Origin: Apostichopus parvimensis
Lineage: Eukaryota > Echinodermata > Holothuroidea > Aspidochirotida > Stichopodidae
DNA: 64,000 bases
Direction: 5' to 3'
Assembly: GCA_000934455.1 (NCBI GenBank)
Contig: KN882749.1
Location: 125,502 to 189,501, forward strand
Both the position numbers and the translations under genes were made by a program. Below the pieces are notes generated by a model. The model saw only the letters and a list, made by a program, of their open reading frames with translations. It made no database searches and was not told the origin of the DNA. Shown in pieces: positions 23,401-34,311 of this stretch (position 1 is its first letter; each line of letters opens with the position of its first letter).

Positions 23401-26400
23401 ACAGCTTATACCTACCTTGCAATGCATGCATAGAACAAACAGGAAATTAGTTCAGTTGGCCTTTCAACCAAGTTAGTTATAGTATCGTCAACTATCCTAA
23501 ATTCATGCACATGAATGTTAAATTATTCTATAAATGTCCATAGTAATATACTAGCCTAACCAGTTTTGCAATCTGATACTTATTCTTCAACCACCATTAT
23601 GAACACTTTTTAAGTTTGCTTTTGCAAACATTCTGCTAAAAACTTGTTGCTTACTTATTATTTCATAAGCTACACTTATAGGCAGAATCATATGCCGGGA
23701 GTTAACCACAAAATGTCTATTCTTTGGAACATTGTTTTGTTGGGAGGTCTTTTTGCTGATTTTAGAGTGTTAGTCGCCTGGGGAGTAGGAGAAGGCAAGA
23801 AAATGCCATCTACTTTCCATTAGTTTTGTACAGTAGGTGCTTATATCTAAGGTTGAGTAGTAGTGCTGAATTTAGTTTGGTCATACTTCCTGCATTTTCA
23901 GCAAGCAAGGTGTCAATTATATATCAATCATAATTTCTGAATTCTCAGTGGGCCATGAGTCAATTATACATCAATCAGAAGGGGAAAAAAAGAAGTCAGG
24001 TTAGTAATACTAGTAAGGCCTGTCCTTAGTCACCTACAGACTACTAGTCTATGTTCCCTAACTACATGCACCCAAATGTTTGCTCCTAGCTAGGAAGGCA
24101 TATATATTTTAACCACATGTACCTGCATCGTTTTCCTTCAAAATGATGACTCCCGATGTAAATATTATTTTGTAACACTTGAAAATTATCCACTTTCTTT
24201 ATGCTTCTATAAAGCATGTGGGCCAGGCATTACCTTTTTTTTCAAAGTAAGCAAAAACCAACAGCAAATAAAGATTGCTACTTAGTACTTTCATCTGTGA
24301 TAGCCTATGCTGTCTGTCATAGCTCTGTGATATTGGGAAGGCCTATCAAATGTTCGTATAATGAGTAGGCCGACATCAATTTATGTATCTTCTTGTAGAT
24401 TTTTGGAGGACGCAAAATACCATGAACGAAATAAGGTATCTTTGCCATTTGTAGAAATGTAAGGCTAACGTGATGTTAACTGCACTAATAAACACAGGTA
24501 TTATTTTGTAAGAAATTTTGGCAGGTAAGAAGTTATAGACACGAAAGTCATTTGAAACTAGATAAAAGATTCGCGCAGCAACAGTTAAATTGATTCCCTA
24601 TCTTCATAAAATTAGGTTAGTAAGGAGTAGCCTAGTAATACTATATTCCTATCCAACTCCGACTCCGGGTCCTTGTTGAATACCCTAGCCGACCGTGGTG
24701 GCTGCAATTCACGATCGTCTAGACTATACAACTACATTAGGCCCATATCAGATATTCAGGCCAAGCCTTTGGCTATTGTCACAGTATTACAGAAACTTTT
24801 ACCATGTGTCCTGACAGTGACACTAACTATAAGATTACCTGAATGTAACTTGTAAGGCCTAACTAACTTTACAGGCCTAGCCCACAGTGCTTGTAGCTAG
24901 GCTAGGCCATCAACATCCTTACCGTATTTGAATCGGTAATGAAAGTTATTTGACTTACCTAGGCCTAAGCTACTTCGACTGCGGGATTGCAACCAACGAC
25001 CTCCTTCAGCGTTTTCGATTTTTCGAAAGAATCTACCAGAGAGATTTGCCGTCTTGTTTCAATTCATTCTCCTAGTCCTACGTTGCTTTGTAGAGCTAAA
25101 AAAACAATTCCGATGTGTATTTCGAGTAGACTGTGTCCTGGCCCTATATGCACCTAGACCAAGATATTTCTGTACTATAAGTATAATAGTGAAGTTAATT
25201 ACGGCCGTGTACGTAGGAGCGGGGAGTTCTTACACACAACTCCCTAGTACTAGTAGTATAGTACGTACGAGCGTTACGACTCGGCAAGCTAGCTAGCGCT
25301 GTATATGATGAACAGTGCATGTACTCGGCTACATACAGTACTGTAGATCAGTGCATATATATATTGTACATACTGCGTGTATACTACTGTATCATGTAGA
25401 TCAGTATCTGTCTACATTGTTTACACTACTGGGAGTCGGGTTTCAGTGTGTTGCCATAGGGATGATTTGCACACGGCATTTAGGTATCATCAAGCGATGC
25501 TTCTCTCAGATTCATTGTATAGACCCTTTAAGAGTACTATGCCAAGATTCCTCATGTTGCATAGTTTCATGTGTGTTAAGGCCAAGCAAATATACAGCTA
25601 CTTACTATACCTAACAGCCAGTCTTATTCTTGATTTAGCATGTTGTGTTTGTAACACAGTGGTCAGCTGTCTCCACACATCGTGACAACTAGGGGTATTC
25701 CCAATAAGCCTGCTGTTCAGCTAGCTGCTGACAAAGACCCTGCCCCACAACTCTTACAATACTTGTTTGTTATTGTCTACTAATTTGGTATGCCTAGACA
25801 AGTGGTTGGTCCAAGGACCTCAAGGCATGTGAAAGATTTAACAGATTTTATGCTACCCCTTCTCAGCATGTCTGCAAAAAGTGCCCAACCCCCAACAAAA
25901 AACGAAAAAAAGAAGGATAACATTACACATTTAAGCTGAGTCAATGGAGAGTTAGGATTCTGACACCAAATTAAAGCTGCTACTTACCTTTGACTATATG
26001 GCTCGCCTTTGACCCCAAATTCCTGCTATTTAGGTACCTGGTTTTTGAGATATATTGAACACTACTACAGCCACCCTACTCTGCCCTCCCCTCCCCCAGT
26101 CACTAATATCAAAACTAAAGATACTTCAAGCCTCCAGTGAAGAAAGGTCTTTAGATTTTGATCAACTGACTCCAGTCAAACACTTGAAATGTAGTAAGTT
26201 TGGAGAATGGAAATTTATTGATGCAGTATGTCATTGTATCATTTATTTGGCAAGCATATTTCATCTGCTACTTTGCAGTGCACATGATTCGTATGATAAC
26301 ATTAACATATAAGTCAGTGGATATATATACCTTTCAGCGAGAGCTGCAGAATCAGCTTGGTCAGAGTCAACCCCAGACAAAGTTTCTATACTTGTTGATG

Positions 26401-29400
26401 GTGATAGGGGCTGTGTAACCTGAATAGAATGATATTCTTGGCTACGAGCTAGATCAACATGTACTATCTCTTGTGATGAATCATCCTGGAACATAAAGTA
26501 GAAAGTGTAAAGGATAGGATGATGAAATACTATTTTTTGTTACCTAGGGAAAACAGATAAACCAGAGCATCGAAAATGCTGTTAGTTGATCACCAATATG
26601 TGTCATTGCTTTTTGGCTTGTGCACCTATTACATCGGGAATATTAGCACATTTAAAAATTTGTAATGATAATGATGACATTATTAGAATGTTGCTAGATC
26701 CATATAAGCCTTATGAAGAAACACACAGACAAGTCAAGTCGCAATGGTTGTACATGGACTTCAGATGCCATTCACATCTCACATTTCATACAATCTGAGG
26801 AAATACTTTCCCTTAAAATTTCTATAAAGATATGTTATCTTTTATGCATACCTCACATGCATCATGCCATGTGACAAAGATAGATGTGCGGTCTTGAATC
26901 CCATATGAAACACACGACCCAGTAACGCTGTTACTCAAAGTAGCTCCACCACCAGCGATGTTAATACTGAAGGTTTCAGTTGCCAAATCATTGCAACCTA
27001 TGTAGTTGAATATAGCCTTGAGAAGAAGACAATGAATCCAGCTGATGATTATAACATTAATAAAGGGTTGTATCATCCTTACTGCTTAGCAAACATCTTC
27101 ACAACTTAGTGAAATGGATTGTACTACATATCACACAAAGGTCAATCCATGCCAAATCAACAGATTTTTTTACCCATTCCACGTCGACCCTCTCACATTT
27201 GGCTGAAACTGATATGGTGTGTTGCCACATGTCTCAAAAGGCAGATATTGGGCTAAAAAATATTTTCGAAACATTTGGTTGCTAGGATATGGCCACACCT
27301 AGCAACTACACCTGGTAGCATTTAACAGGCCCTAAATTTGGAGGCATTTTTGCAGACATGTTGGGCAGTTTATGTCTGAATTGTAGATGTTGTAAAAGAC
27401 ATGTGAACAGTAAACTAATTTATAGAGAGAGGGTTACCATATTTTTGAAAACCAAAGTAAAACGTTTGTGTACTTTTTGCTAGCTACCCAATTTTGCGAC
27501 TTAAAAATCACTAAGATCACATATTTCAACAGTGCGAAAAAGGAAACTGAAGTTGAATTGAGCACTTCTATTAACAATTACTTTATCCATACCCTTAAGG
27601 TACTTTGTCAGAAGATGGTACCCTAGCATAATAACTACCGACAAACCACATTTTCAATGTCATAGACCCTACGATGCCGATGAACAGCGCCCTAAAAAAT
27701 TGCATATTGCCAACATTTTTGGCCATTTTGGACATTTCTAGGTCAAATTTTATCATATTAAAGTACATTTTTCTTGTTTTTATTACATAATAAGAAGACA
27801 TGTGAAGTCACAATTGACAGCATGAGTTATAACATATCCATTACAATTTAATAATGCGCAGCTGAAAGTGGCATACATGAGAGTAAATCAGTGACTGAAA
27901 AAGTGCCTATGGGGTACATACATAAAAACTATCTTGTATAATAATTTTGGGGGAACCTCACCCCTTACCCTACCCCATGGTCCCCAACCCCCTTTCCATA
28001 CCCCACCCCCGCTTCCGATACCATACCCAACACAGAACCATGTGTGCCTATTAGCATTAATAACTCTTTATAGCTTTTTGACCTTTTTTCACATGAAGTA
28101 TTCCATTTCTGAGTATAAATTGAAAACAGTTTGATGTTGATGGTTGAGATCATTACCCCAATCTCTCACTTGTATCCGTAAAGTATTCTGCACCCCATTG
28201 ATGCCACAAAAAAAAAATTACTTCAATTGAGGCAGACAAATCAAATCTGCGTCTTTCAGCGTGACCATCAGGATAACGTATTTGCAGCAGTCCCCCAGTC
28301 AAAAGCTCATCTGGCAGTCGTTCTCGCTCTCTTTGAATTTTCTTTACAGAAGAAATAGAAGAAAAGCATGCGTCAGTTGCATTTCACCATTTGTGAGGGA
28401 GAATTACAAATCCATAATTTGTTTAAATAACATAATACATACCTGCAACCTTCTTTCTTTTTCCATGTTTGTGCGTTCAATAGCATCCTGTTTCATAAGA
28501 GAGGAAAATAACATGTTAGGCTGCCAGCCTTATATACCCAAGTATCCTGATTGACCTGATACAATTTTGACACATTTCTTACTGAAATGTAGGTTCTCTC
28601 AAGTTAACTTGTTGAGAGTAATAGTAACATTAAATCAGCATCAATGACAAGAAATGCTCAAATGCATCATGGTTCCTATGCTTTTGCGGAGGGAGAAGGG
28701 GAACGTTACAAAGCTCTCCAGAACAATGGCCCCTTTCTCTTTGTGTTCATGTTCCATTCAGCCCTCATTCAGCAGACGGCATACATTTTCTGATCTTTAG
28801 GAATTGCCTATAATGACATTCATGGACTTTATTATTATGCCATGGACATTTTTTAAAACCAACTTTGCTTTGACAATTTCCTTTGATTTGCCACAGTGTG
28901 ATTTATAGTGAGCATTTGCAGCTGACAAATGTGAGACCACGCTATTCACATTGATGTTTGCAATACAAAGTAGAAGAGGTGTGCAGGATAGATCCTTTGT
29001 GGGTGATTGCAAATAATACAGATTTATTAACAATTCCTAAATTGTAGGAACTGTATGACATATAAGACAATGCAATAAATTATTTTAACCTGTTCCTGAT
29101 CAGCTTGAAGACTTTCAATATTTTGCTGCTCAATAAATTCTCGCCGAAAGAGCACCTAAAGTGATAAAATATTAGAAAAATTATAGAGTACTTCAAATGT
29201 ATGAACATCATGCTTCTATTTGCAAATACATATCTTGCAATACACCCATTATATGACTACATTACTTTCCACAACAAAAGAGTAAAACCAGGATGAAAAC
29301 ATGTCATGGTTCCATGATGCTGTTCAGTGATTACATCCACAGCCTCACAGGGAACATTTTTACTAGAGCCTTATAACAAGAGCAAATTCCTGCATAAAAT

Positions 29401-32400
29401 CAATGGGAATAATCTACTCACTATGGGACACTCACCAACTGTATTAGCATGGGGGTGAGCACCAGTTCCCTTGACAAGTTATCATGCATACAAGTTACAG
29501 TGTCACACACATATACAGACACTCAAACCTAGATGTATAGGTTCCTTTTGCTATTAGCGAGGAACTAAAAATAGCACACTAAAATATCAAAGATGGAGAG
29601 CTCTATTGAGTAATTTACAGAAAGATACGGACCAAACACCTGCATTGATGATTAAACAGAGAAAAAACATTTTGCTGCTGAAGCTACCAAATTATTTCAC
29701 TTTCATATTGGGCATACTAATAGTTTGTGTGAATGAACATTAAATGTTAATTTGTCCTACAGTACTGTACAGTTGACTCAGTGGCAACATTTACTGCTGA
29801 ATGATCACATGAATAGTGTCAAATATAGCTATATACTGTTTTCAGTGGTGTACATTAGTTTGTGCGCCAGAGTTCAAATAATCTAATATGTGGTTTGATT
29901 ACCAATCAAAAACTTGACCTAGGTATGTACACTAATGTTTATTATTTTGTATTGACAGAAATTAGAATATATAAGAGGCTGTAGCAACAAGTTCATTGCG
30001 CAATGGTCATTTCCTTTCACCATTGTAATCAATATATATCATTATAATGATGGAATAAAACCATAAAACATGAATCATTCCCAAGCTGTACTTACTGATG
30101 GAGTTCCAGCATCCACAAATTCAGACTGTAACATAAATGAAATAAATCTAAATATATTTAATGAAAAGGATTTAAGCACAGAAACAGAAAACAGTACACA
30201 CAGCCCATCCATATGCATCCCTCTGTTTTGTAACCCACTAACAGTTATACAATGCAATTTCCATTTTTGTTAAAAACAATCGCTGAAACTGTACAGAACT
30301 TTCCTAGCATGTGCAGTACATCTCCCCACACACACAATGATATACTGAAAGCCTAGACATTTTGCCAAATTTTATGCCAAATCTATGGTTCAAATTTAGG
30401 TAATTTTTTAAGAAAACACAAATAATCAATGCTGCTGAACATGAATACTTTATAGTAACTGCCTTGGCTATACTGCATAGTACTTCACTATATTGTGAAG
30501 TACAATATTTCTTACCAGATCTGAACCCTCATCACCCACTACGTCCACAACAGGGTGCTCCTACAGCAAAGAATGCAAAGAGATATTCATTGTTGAGCAA
30601 TTTTTAATTGTGGGCACAATTAAGGTGCAGTATGTAATACCCCCCTGATATCGAAGATTTACTGTGTTTCCCTGTGCACTTTGGATAGTCAGATGTCAAT
30701 GTCCTTTGGTATATCTAATCAATATTGATGTTGTGAAATAACGATGTAGACAGGAAATGGTCAGCATCGGTCAAACTCTTTAAAACCTTGTCAACACATG
30801 GATTACTTTAGCAGATCTAATATATTGCGTACATGTTGTTTCCACAACCTCAAAAACTATGGTGATTTCTTAAATCACTGATTAAAGTTGTGATTTCTAT
30901 CAAGTGTTTTTTTTCATTAATAAAATCAGTGATATAAATCACATGTTATTTTGTTTCTTCAGTTGCATGCTCATTCTATTTTATTTTCTAATACTACTGT
31001 AAGAAACTACTGTCAGTCTGTTTGAGATTTATTTTATAGCATATATCTAAGCCCATGTCACTTTTATCAGTAATCGGTGTGCATCATAAAATCTGGTTAA
31101 GCCATCCGATTGAAAAGAAAAGGAATTTTAACAAACAGCCTTCCTTTAGACATAAAGGTGTAAGAATCTTACAGAGAGTGATTTTATATTAGTGATTTAA
31201 ATTGGTATAGCCAGGGATCCTGTCATTGAAAACACAATTCGAATTGAATATATTAAAAACTTGGTTTAATCCTGTTATTGTCAACAAACTCTTTCCATTA
31301 ATCCAAGGGGCTCAGTACTGGCAGCTTATTTAAGAGCATCTCGACAACTTGACTGTTCCCTATGTTAAAGAATTTCCTGTACTGTATATGAGCAGTGAAT
31401 ATTGAATTCCTTCATGGCAAGTAACAATAAATAAACAAAAAACATTACATAACGACCTATAGGTGCCAACTGCAATACTTACTCTTGGATGCGAATGTCT
31501 GCCAAATGCGCTTGAAGCTGCCCCATCTGAGCTGACAATTGCTTGACTTGAATAGCCCTGTCCAAAAAACATGCATATTTTTCATTTATTTTTTTCAGTT
31601 TTGGTTTGTCCATAACTTATTGAACAGTTCACTTGACATAAATTTGCCTTCACATTGACCTAAAAAGTCAAACATTTAAATAAAGATTATCACAAATAAC
31701 TCACCTATTGTCTCTCTTTCACAAAAATAATTCCCCTGAACCTAGCCTTGGAATTCCCGGGGCAAAGGGCAGCTGGGTGATTCGGTTCCAGTGCAACAAG
31801 TTCCTTTTGTCTGTTTAATTTAAAGCATTGGAACTCTCCCCTCAACTTAGGGAAGAGTTCGTATGCCTTGGTTTTAAATTGTTGGGTCGACATGTCTACT
31901 GGCATGGCCACTGGGATGCCTTCCCCATTCTCACACAAATGTGAAGGTGGGAACCCTGAAAGACAAGACATGTACACAATGTATGGAACATATTCCAATA
32001 AAAACTATGTACAGGAAATACAAAACTCAGGAATCAGCGAACAATTCCTCCATGCATATAGGAGCAATATCTAGAACCATTCTAGGAATGCAACCTCAGT
32101 CAGGGTCGTAGCCAGTATGTAGCACTGTAGGCCAGGGGGCCTACACTTTTTTTGGCCAAGTTATTTTTAAAAACACCCATAATTCAAATCCATAAGCTTG
32201 CTGGACGAGTTTAAGAGTCTAGACAGGAAAAACTATTGAAATGAACGCAAGAATATGGCTTAATTAGGGTGACCTGGCATGCCGTTTCATTCAACACTCT
32301 ACCCGCCGAAAAAGACTACGATCCAATTTTGTCAGAAATGAACACTCGGGAAGGGCCGTTTCCGGCCATCTGGGGGGGGGGGGGTTTGTAAACCAAAAAT

Positions 32401-33726
32401 TTTCTTCTAGCTCCGCGCCAACCGATGGCGCTCCGCTCAGATAGTCGTCGTGCCTACAACTTGTAAAATCCTGGCTACGCCCCTGTCAGTAGGGGATGAT
32501 ATACATACAATGCTATTGAAATGAATCCATTATAGCAACCGGCACCCCGATTTGACCACAGGTTCATGGTCACTATGTCAGACTTTTTACAGTCGCCTGA
32601 AACTACAAAATTAGAAGCAGCAAGAAATAAGACGTCTATAGCCTACTGTTTGGGAAGTTACCCAAAATATTGGTATACATATACACGGTATATCTTACAG
32701 CAAGACTAGCAAATATAAAATTCATAACTTTTGAAAGTCAAATGGGGGGACCTTTGCTTTATTATATATCCTGCATACACTTGCAGGTAGAATGGTGTTA
32801 CGCTTATAGTGATCTTATCTTAAGCATACCAAAAAATAAAATATAGTGAGAATACAGATAGATCATCTCCCCCTTTATGGTCACAACTTACCATAGCCGT
32901 CCCTCTTATGAGCTAACAAAAGCTCCTGCCCAGTTCTAATATTGGGAACAGGCGACCCAGCAGGCAAATGGTACCATTTATTGGTGACCACCCTCATCTT
33001 TGGTCCCCTCTTCTTTTTGATTGCTCGTCGTGAGGATCCAGCTGCACCACTGGAATTCCTAAACTTTTTGATATCTTCCAGCCCAGAGATGGCCCTCTGT
33101 ATGCTTAGCTGGAAGTCCTCCAGGCTATCTTCACTGTCCTATGGTTTAAAAGATACAGTAGGCTAGCACAGTTTTGTAATATCACTCTATCACTCTCAGT
33201 AAGAAGATCATTGTAGGTAGGCTTCTTTCTGGCCTTAAGTAGGCAGGTCCATCGCTTCGAGTCTTCAGTCGATAGCAATGGTTCATCGATCCATAATGTC
33301 TGGAGTCTAACCCTATATCAGATCTACCCTTCCTCCCTCCCACTGTCCCAGAGCCTCTTTTACCTTGCACGGCCGGCCAGATCAGCTCGTAAGGATATTG
33401 CCAAAATTCTTTGTCTGGACATCGTAATCATGGTCTGCACTATACTAAATCAATAGTATCAGAAACTCTGAGCAGATATATTGGTGAATTCGCCCTTATG
33501 ACGGCCTAACCCTTCAACCCTACTCTCCCAATAACGCTTAACATAACACGGATCCTAATCGACTAAGCTTGCATTTATATACGCTATGCCTAAATAAAGT
33601 TAGGTTAATAGTTACTTTACAGTAAAACTAAAAGCGTACACCGATTTAGAAAAAACTCTTGCCCTTGTTCACGACAGGCTGACAATAATCGACATTTTAA
33701 CTTACCGAGGGTTGAATAACCTCCAT
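14162..33726 (-). CDS. UBX-HECT E3 ubiquitin ligase-type gene (G2E3-like)
   Basis: At least 18 exons with GT-AG borders run from an ATG at 33,726 to a TGA at 14,162. In order they encode a basic N-terminal module, a Ser-rich linker, a helical segment (FRREFIEQQNIESLQADQ), a UBX-like domain (LPDELL...IRYPDG...RRRFDLSASIE plus the next exon), a Ser/Gln-rich linker and a HECT domain. HECT proteins pass ubiquitin through a catalytic Cys to substrates; here it is in YPTANTC and is present. UBX domains usually bind p97/Cdc48. Invertebrates and fish have many UBX-HECT proteins named G2/M phase-specific ligase-like, which fits. Oddities: an in-frame TAG ends exon 3, the start of the HECT N-lobe lacks its usual REF motif, and one exon between 26.3 and 22.3 kb is missing from my model. 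I estimate over 820 residues. Confidence 0.75.
15023..15240 (-). CDS. HECT gene exon: N-lobe end
   Basis: Bounded by TTTCATTTCAG and GTAATG. It encodes FKEGLMTAAVLKAVQKHPDG, DLFVPNYSVVGSNNRKVENK and ISYWRDWLIDVA, matching the segment before the C-lobe in G2E3-like HECT proteins (GSN-R-x-EN and FWRD-L words). Phases match both neighbours. Confidence 0.85.
15535..15707 (-). CDS. HECT gene exon: helical N-lobe part
   Basis: Bounded by TTTCAAATAG and GTGAGTG. It encodes IRDAQTLEDARLQILNS, LLGSIRHVASLSDRDKLIED and VEFYLYGRLQAAFDQ, an all-helical segment. Entry in phase 0 and exit after two bases agree with the adjoining exons. Confidence 0.8.
16360..16535 (-). CDS. HECT gene exon: GGPGP motif
   Basis: The acceptor ATCTTTCAG and donor GTAAGT border 176 bp. 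It encodes LYRDVGQFIALSLIHGGPGP followed by ACFSRGLYSKISG, the hallmark segment of G2E3-like HECT domains (GQ-ia-s-vHGGP-P). Confidence 0.85.
17448..17755 (-). CDS. HECT gene exon: start of HECT N-lobe, degenerate motif
   Basis: Open for 308 bp between TTGTTTTTTAG and GTAATAC. DWKVALKLIHSQVA and RDDIMDGARRAISRKRFDPL lead into what should be the F-V-x-E-x-G-x-x-D-x-GG-x-x-REFF core, but it reads ALGEGSLAIGGLPGGFFGLL. The REF triplet is absent and the codons there are unusually homopolymeric (runs of T, G and C). ATNCCIFEGPSEGRQLALST afterwards fits the family again. Either divergence or consensus-quality errors in runs could explain this. Confidence 0.75.
18140..18840 (+). repeat. Dispersed repeat R, copy 2, with tandem units
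   Basis: Three to four degenerate units of about 125-145 bp share AAATTGTGAAAACCTTGTAA, GATATCTCTATAA and GAGTACAAGAAGCC. They are followed by a non-tandem tail (18,655-18,840) that is the reverse complement of 9,990-10,205. It sits in the intron between the HECT exons at 17.7 and 21.7 kb, in opposite orientation to copy 1. Confidence 0.7.
19300..19920. repeat. Cluster of poly-G/poly-C repeat fragments
   Basis: Runs of 9-15 G or C occur at about 19,322, 19,738 and 19,896, next to AT-rich DNA, like the poly-G MITE family elsewhere. Ends are not resolvable. All lie in a HECT-gene intron. Confidence 0.4.
21700..21742 (-). CDS. HECT gene, candidate linker exon
   Basis: The acceptor ATTTCTTTTCAG is strong. 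In the frame left by the 22.2-kb exon it encodes RSRSSTPQPPNNDIR and leaves two bases, exactly the phase needed by the exon ending at 17,755. The donor is weak (GTACCT, or GTGAAAG six bases on). The phase chain is the main support. Confidence 0.45.
22181..22274 (-). CDS. HECT gene, candidate linker exon
   Basis: Bounded by CTTTATCACAG and GTAAGTG, both good sites. One frame is fully open: LRWICGEEVLGSHRFELSQK then a basic stretch. It enters in phase 0 and leaves one base, so another exon is needed between it and the exon at 26,331-26,485, which leaves two bases. Confidence 0.5.
22518..22740. other. Possible repeat in intron, unassigned
   Basis: A 63-codon open frame on the minus strand has Trp/His-rich composition and no domain. 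Its style suggests a dispersed repeat rather than an exon, but I see no second copy in this window. Confidence 0.2.
22741..26330. other. Long intron region, missing exon unresolved
   Basis: By phase, at least one exon of the HECT gene should lie here, entering with one base and leaving none. I did not find a convincing candidate. The rest is AT-rich with TA-palindromic stretches near 25,240-25,400, and plus-strand open frames there have no recognisable domain. Confidence 0.35.
26331..26485 (-). CDS. HECT gene exon: acidic Ser/Gln linker
   Basis: Bounded by ATGTTCCAG and GTATAT. It encodes DDSSQEIVHVDLARSQEY and a Ser/Thr/Asp-rich tail (SPSTSIETLSGVDSDQADS), about 51 codons plus two bases, a typical disordered linker between UBX and HECT domains. 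Confidence 0.7.
26852..27016 (-). CDS. HECT gene exon: second half of UBX-like domain
   Basis: 165 bp, phase 0 at both ends, between TTCTCAAG and GTATGC. AIFNYIGCNDLATETFSINI and DRTSIFVTWHDACE supply the helix and last strand of a ubiquitin-like UBX fold that begins in the previous exon. Confidence 0.75.
27100..27960. other. Intron DNA with repeat-like sequence
   Basis: Non-coding. It contains repeated short words such as GACATGTGAA and TTTTGG and a C-rich block at about 27,950-28,030 (CCCCTTACCCTACCCC). I could not assign a family. Confidence 0.3.
28222..28341 (-). CDS. HECT gene exon: first half of UBX-like domain
   Basis: 120 bp, phase 0 at both ends. Acceptor TTCTTCTGTAAAG, donor GTAATT. 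KIQRERERLPDELLTGGLLQ and IRYPDGHAERRRFDLSASIE carry the usual ER-x-x-LP-E lead-in and the R-PDG-RRF strand pair of UBX domains. Confidence 0.82.
28443..28487 (-). CDS. HECT gene exon: helical lead-in
   Basis: 45 bp, phase 0, between ATGAAACAG and GTATGT. It encodes DAIERTNMEKERRLQ, a charged helix continuous with its neighbours. Confidence 0.75.
29090..29155 (-). CDS. HECT gene exon: FIEQQN helix
   Basis: 66 bp, phase 0, between CACTTTAG and GTTAAA. VLFRREFIEQQNIESLQADQ matches the R-EF-x-EQ-x-Y-x-SL-ADQ segment that precedes UBX domains in FAF-type and G2E3-like proteins. Confidence 0.78.
30096..30125 (-). CDS. HECT gene micro-exon
   Basis: 30 bp, phase 0, between TTATGTTACAG and GTAAGT. 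It encodes SEFVDAGTPS. Small, but both splice sites are near consensus and the phase fits. Confidence 0.6.
30516..30560 (-). CDS. HECT gene small exon
   Basis: 45 bp, phase 0, between TTTGCTGTAG and GTAAGA. It encodes EHPVVDVVGDEGSDL; the alternative frame required by a different upstream phase meets a stop, which fixes the frame. Confidence 0.65.
31483..31557 (-). CDS. HECT gene exon: Ser-rich linker
   Basis: 75 bp, phase 0, between TTTTTTGGACAG and GTAAGT. It encodes GYSSQAIVSSDGAASSAFGR followed by HSHPR. A second frame (AIQVKQLSAQMGQLQ) also looks protein-like but cannot continue into the next exon. Confidence 0.65.
31705..31955 (-). CDS. HECT gene exon 3, ends in an in-frame TAG
   Basis: The acceptor TTGTCTTTCAG leads into GFPPSHLCENGEGIPVAMPV, STQQFKTKAYELFPKLRGEF and FKLNRQKELVALEPN, a folded-looking module seen in the N-terminal parts of G2E3-like proteins. 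The reading frame from exon 2 runs to GIIFVKERQ and then TAG, whose last base is the last exon base before a perfect GTGAGT donor. A stop here would give a product of about 172 residues with no UBX or HECT domain. Confidence 0.72.
32101..32485 (+). mobile_element. MITE with GCGTAGCCAG inverted ends and TCAGT duplication
   Basis: The left end CAGGGTCGTAGCCAG and right end CTGGCTACGCCCCTG are inverted repeats. Both sides are flanked by TCAGT, a 5-bp target duplication. The 385-bp body has a 12-G run and no coding capacity. It lies in the intron between exons 2 and 3 of the HECT gene. Partial copies occur at 46,900-47,055 and 48,503-48,591. Confidence 0.8.
32892..33138 (-). CDS. HECT gene exon 2: basic N-terminal module
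   Basis: 247 bp between AACCATAG and GTAAGT. It encodes DSEDSLEDFQLSIQRAISGL, then a basic patch SSRRAIKKKRGPKMR that could serve as a nuclear localisation signal, and NKWYHLPAGSPVPNIRTGQE. Phase 0 in, one base out, matching exons 1 and 3. Confidence 0.75.
33706..33726 (-). CDS. HECT gene first coding exon
   Basis: ATG then MEVIQPS, followed at once by a consensus GTAAGT donor. The context TCATGG keeps a G at +4. In-frame joining to exon 2 supports this start. The hairpin-rich array begins about 165 bp upstream. Confidence 0.65.
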
Positions 33727-33890
33727 GATTATTGCTGAGGTTGCGGATTTCTGAAGTACTTAGCGGATTTAGCTTGTGTCGTGATATCGGTGTCAGATCG
33801 ATGACGGTGTACTAAGCCTGTGCGTTGCCGATTATTATTCCGCACTTGTCCATATGCGGATTGTGCGGGACCGGAGCTGTGTTCTTACGC

Positions 33891-34311
33891 GATAAACATG
33901 GTTTATCGGCGATAAACATGGTTTATCGCTCGAAAAACCATATTTATCTCTTGAAAAACATGGATTATCGCAGATAAACATGGATTGTCACAGATAAACA
34001 TGGATTGTGACAGATAAACCATGTTTATCACTTGAAAACACAGTTTGTGACCGATTAACCATGTTTATCGACTGAAAAACCATGTTTATCGCCGAAAAAC
34101 CATGTTTATCAGCGATAATCCATGTTTTTCAAGCGATAAACATGGATTCTCGCCGATAAACCGTGCTTATCAACCGAAAAAAACATGGTTATCGGTCGAT
34201 AAACATGGTTTTTCGATCGAAAAACATGGTTTATCGGTAGATAAACATGTTTTTTTTCGACCGATAATCCATGTTTTTCGATTTATTGAGCAATTGGCTT
34301 GCCATATACGT
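33891..34311 (-). repeat. Hairpin-rich array, right copy (possible TIR)
   Basis: About 18 units of CGATAAACATGG/CCATGTTTATCG in alternating orientation. Its outer end, read on the minus strand as ATGGCAAGCCAATTGCTCAA, matches the outer end of the left array with three mismatches in 20. ACGTTT follows at 34,308-34,313, and ACGTTT also borders the left array. The inner edge is just upstream of the HECT gene start, so it may overlap its promoter. Confidence 0.75.

Noticed and set aside
31483-31557. Alternative frame giving AIQVKQLSAQMGQLQ
   Set aside because: It looks like a coiled coil, but its exit phase leads straight to a stop in the next exon.
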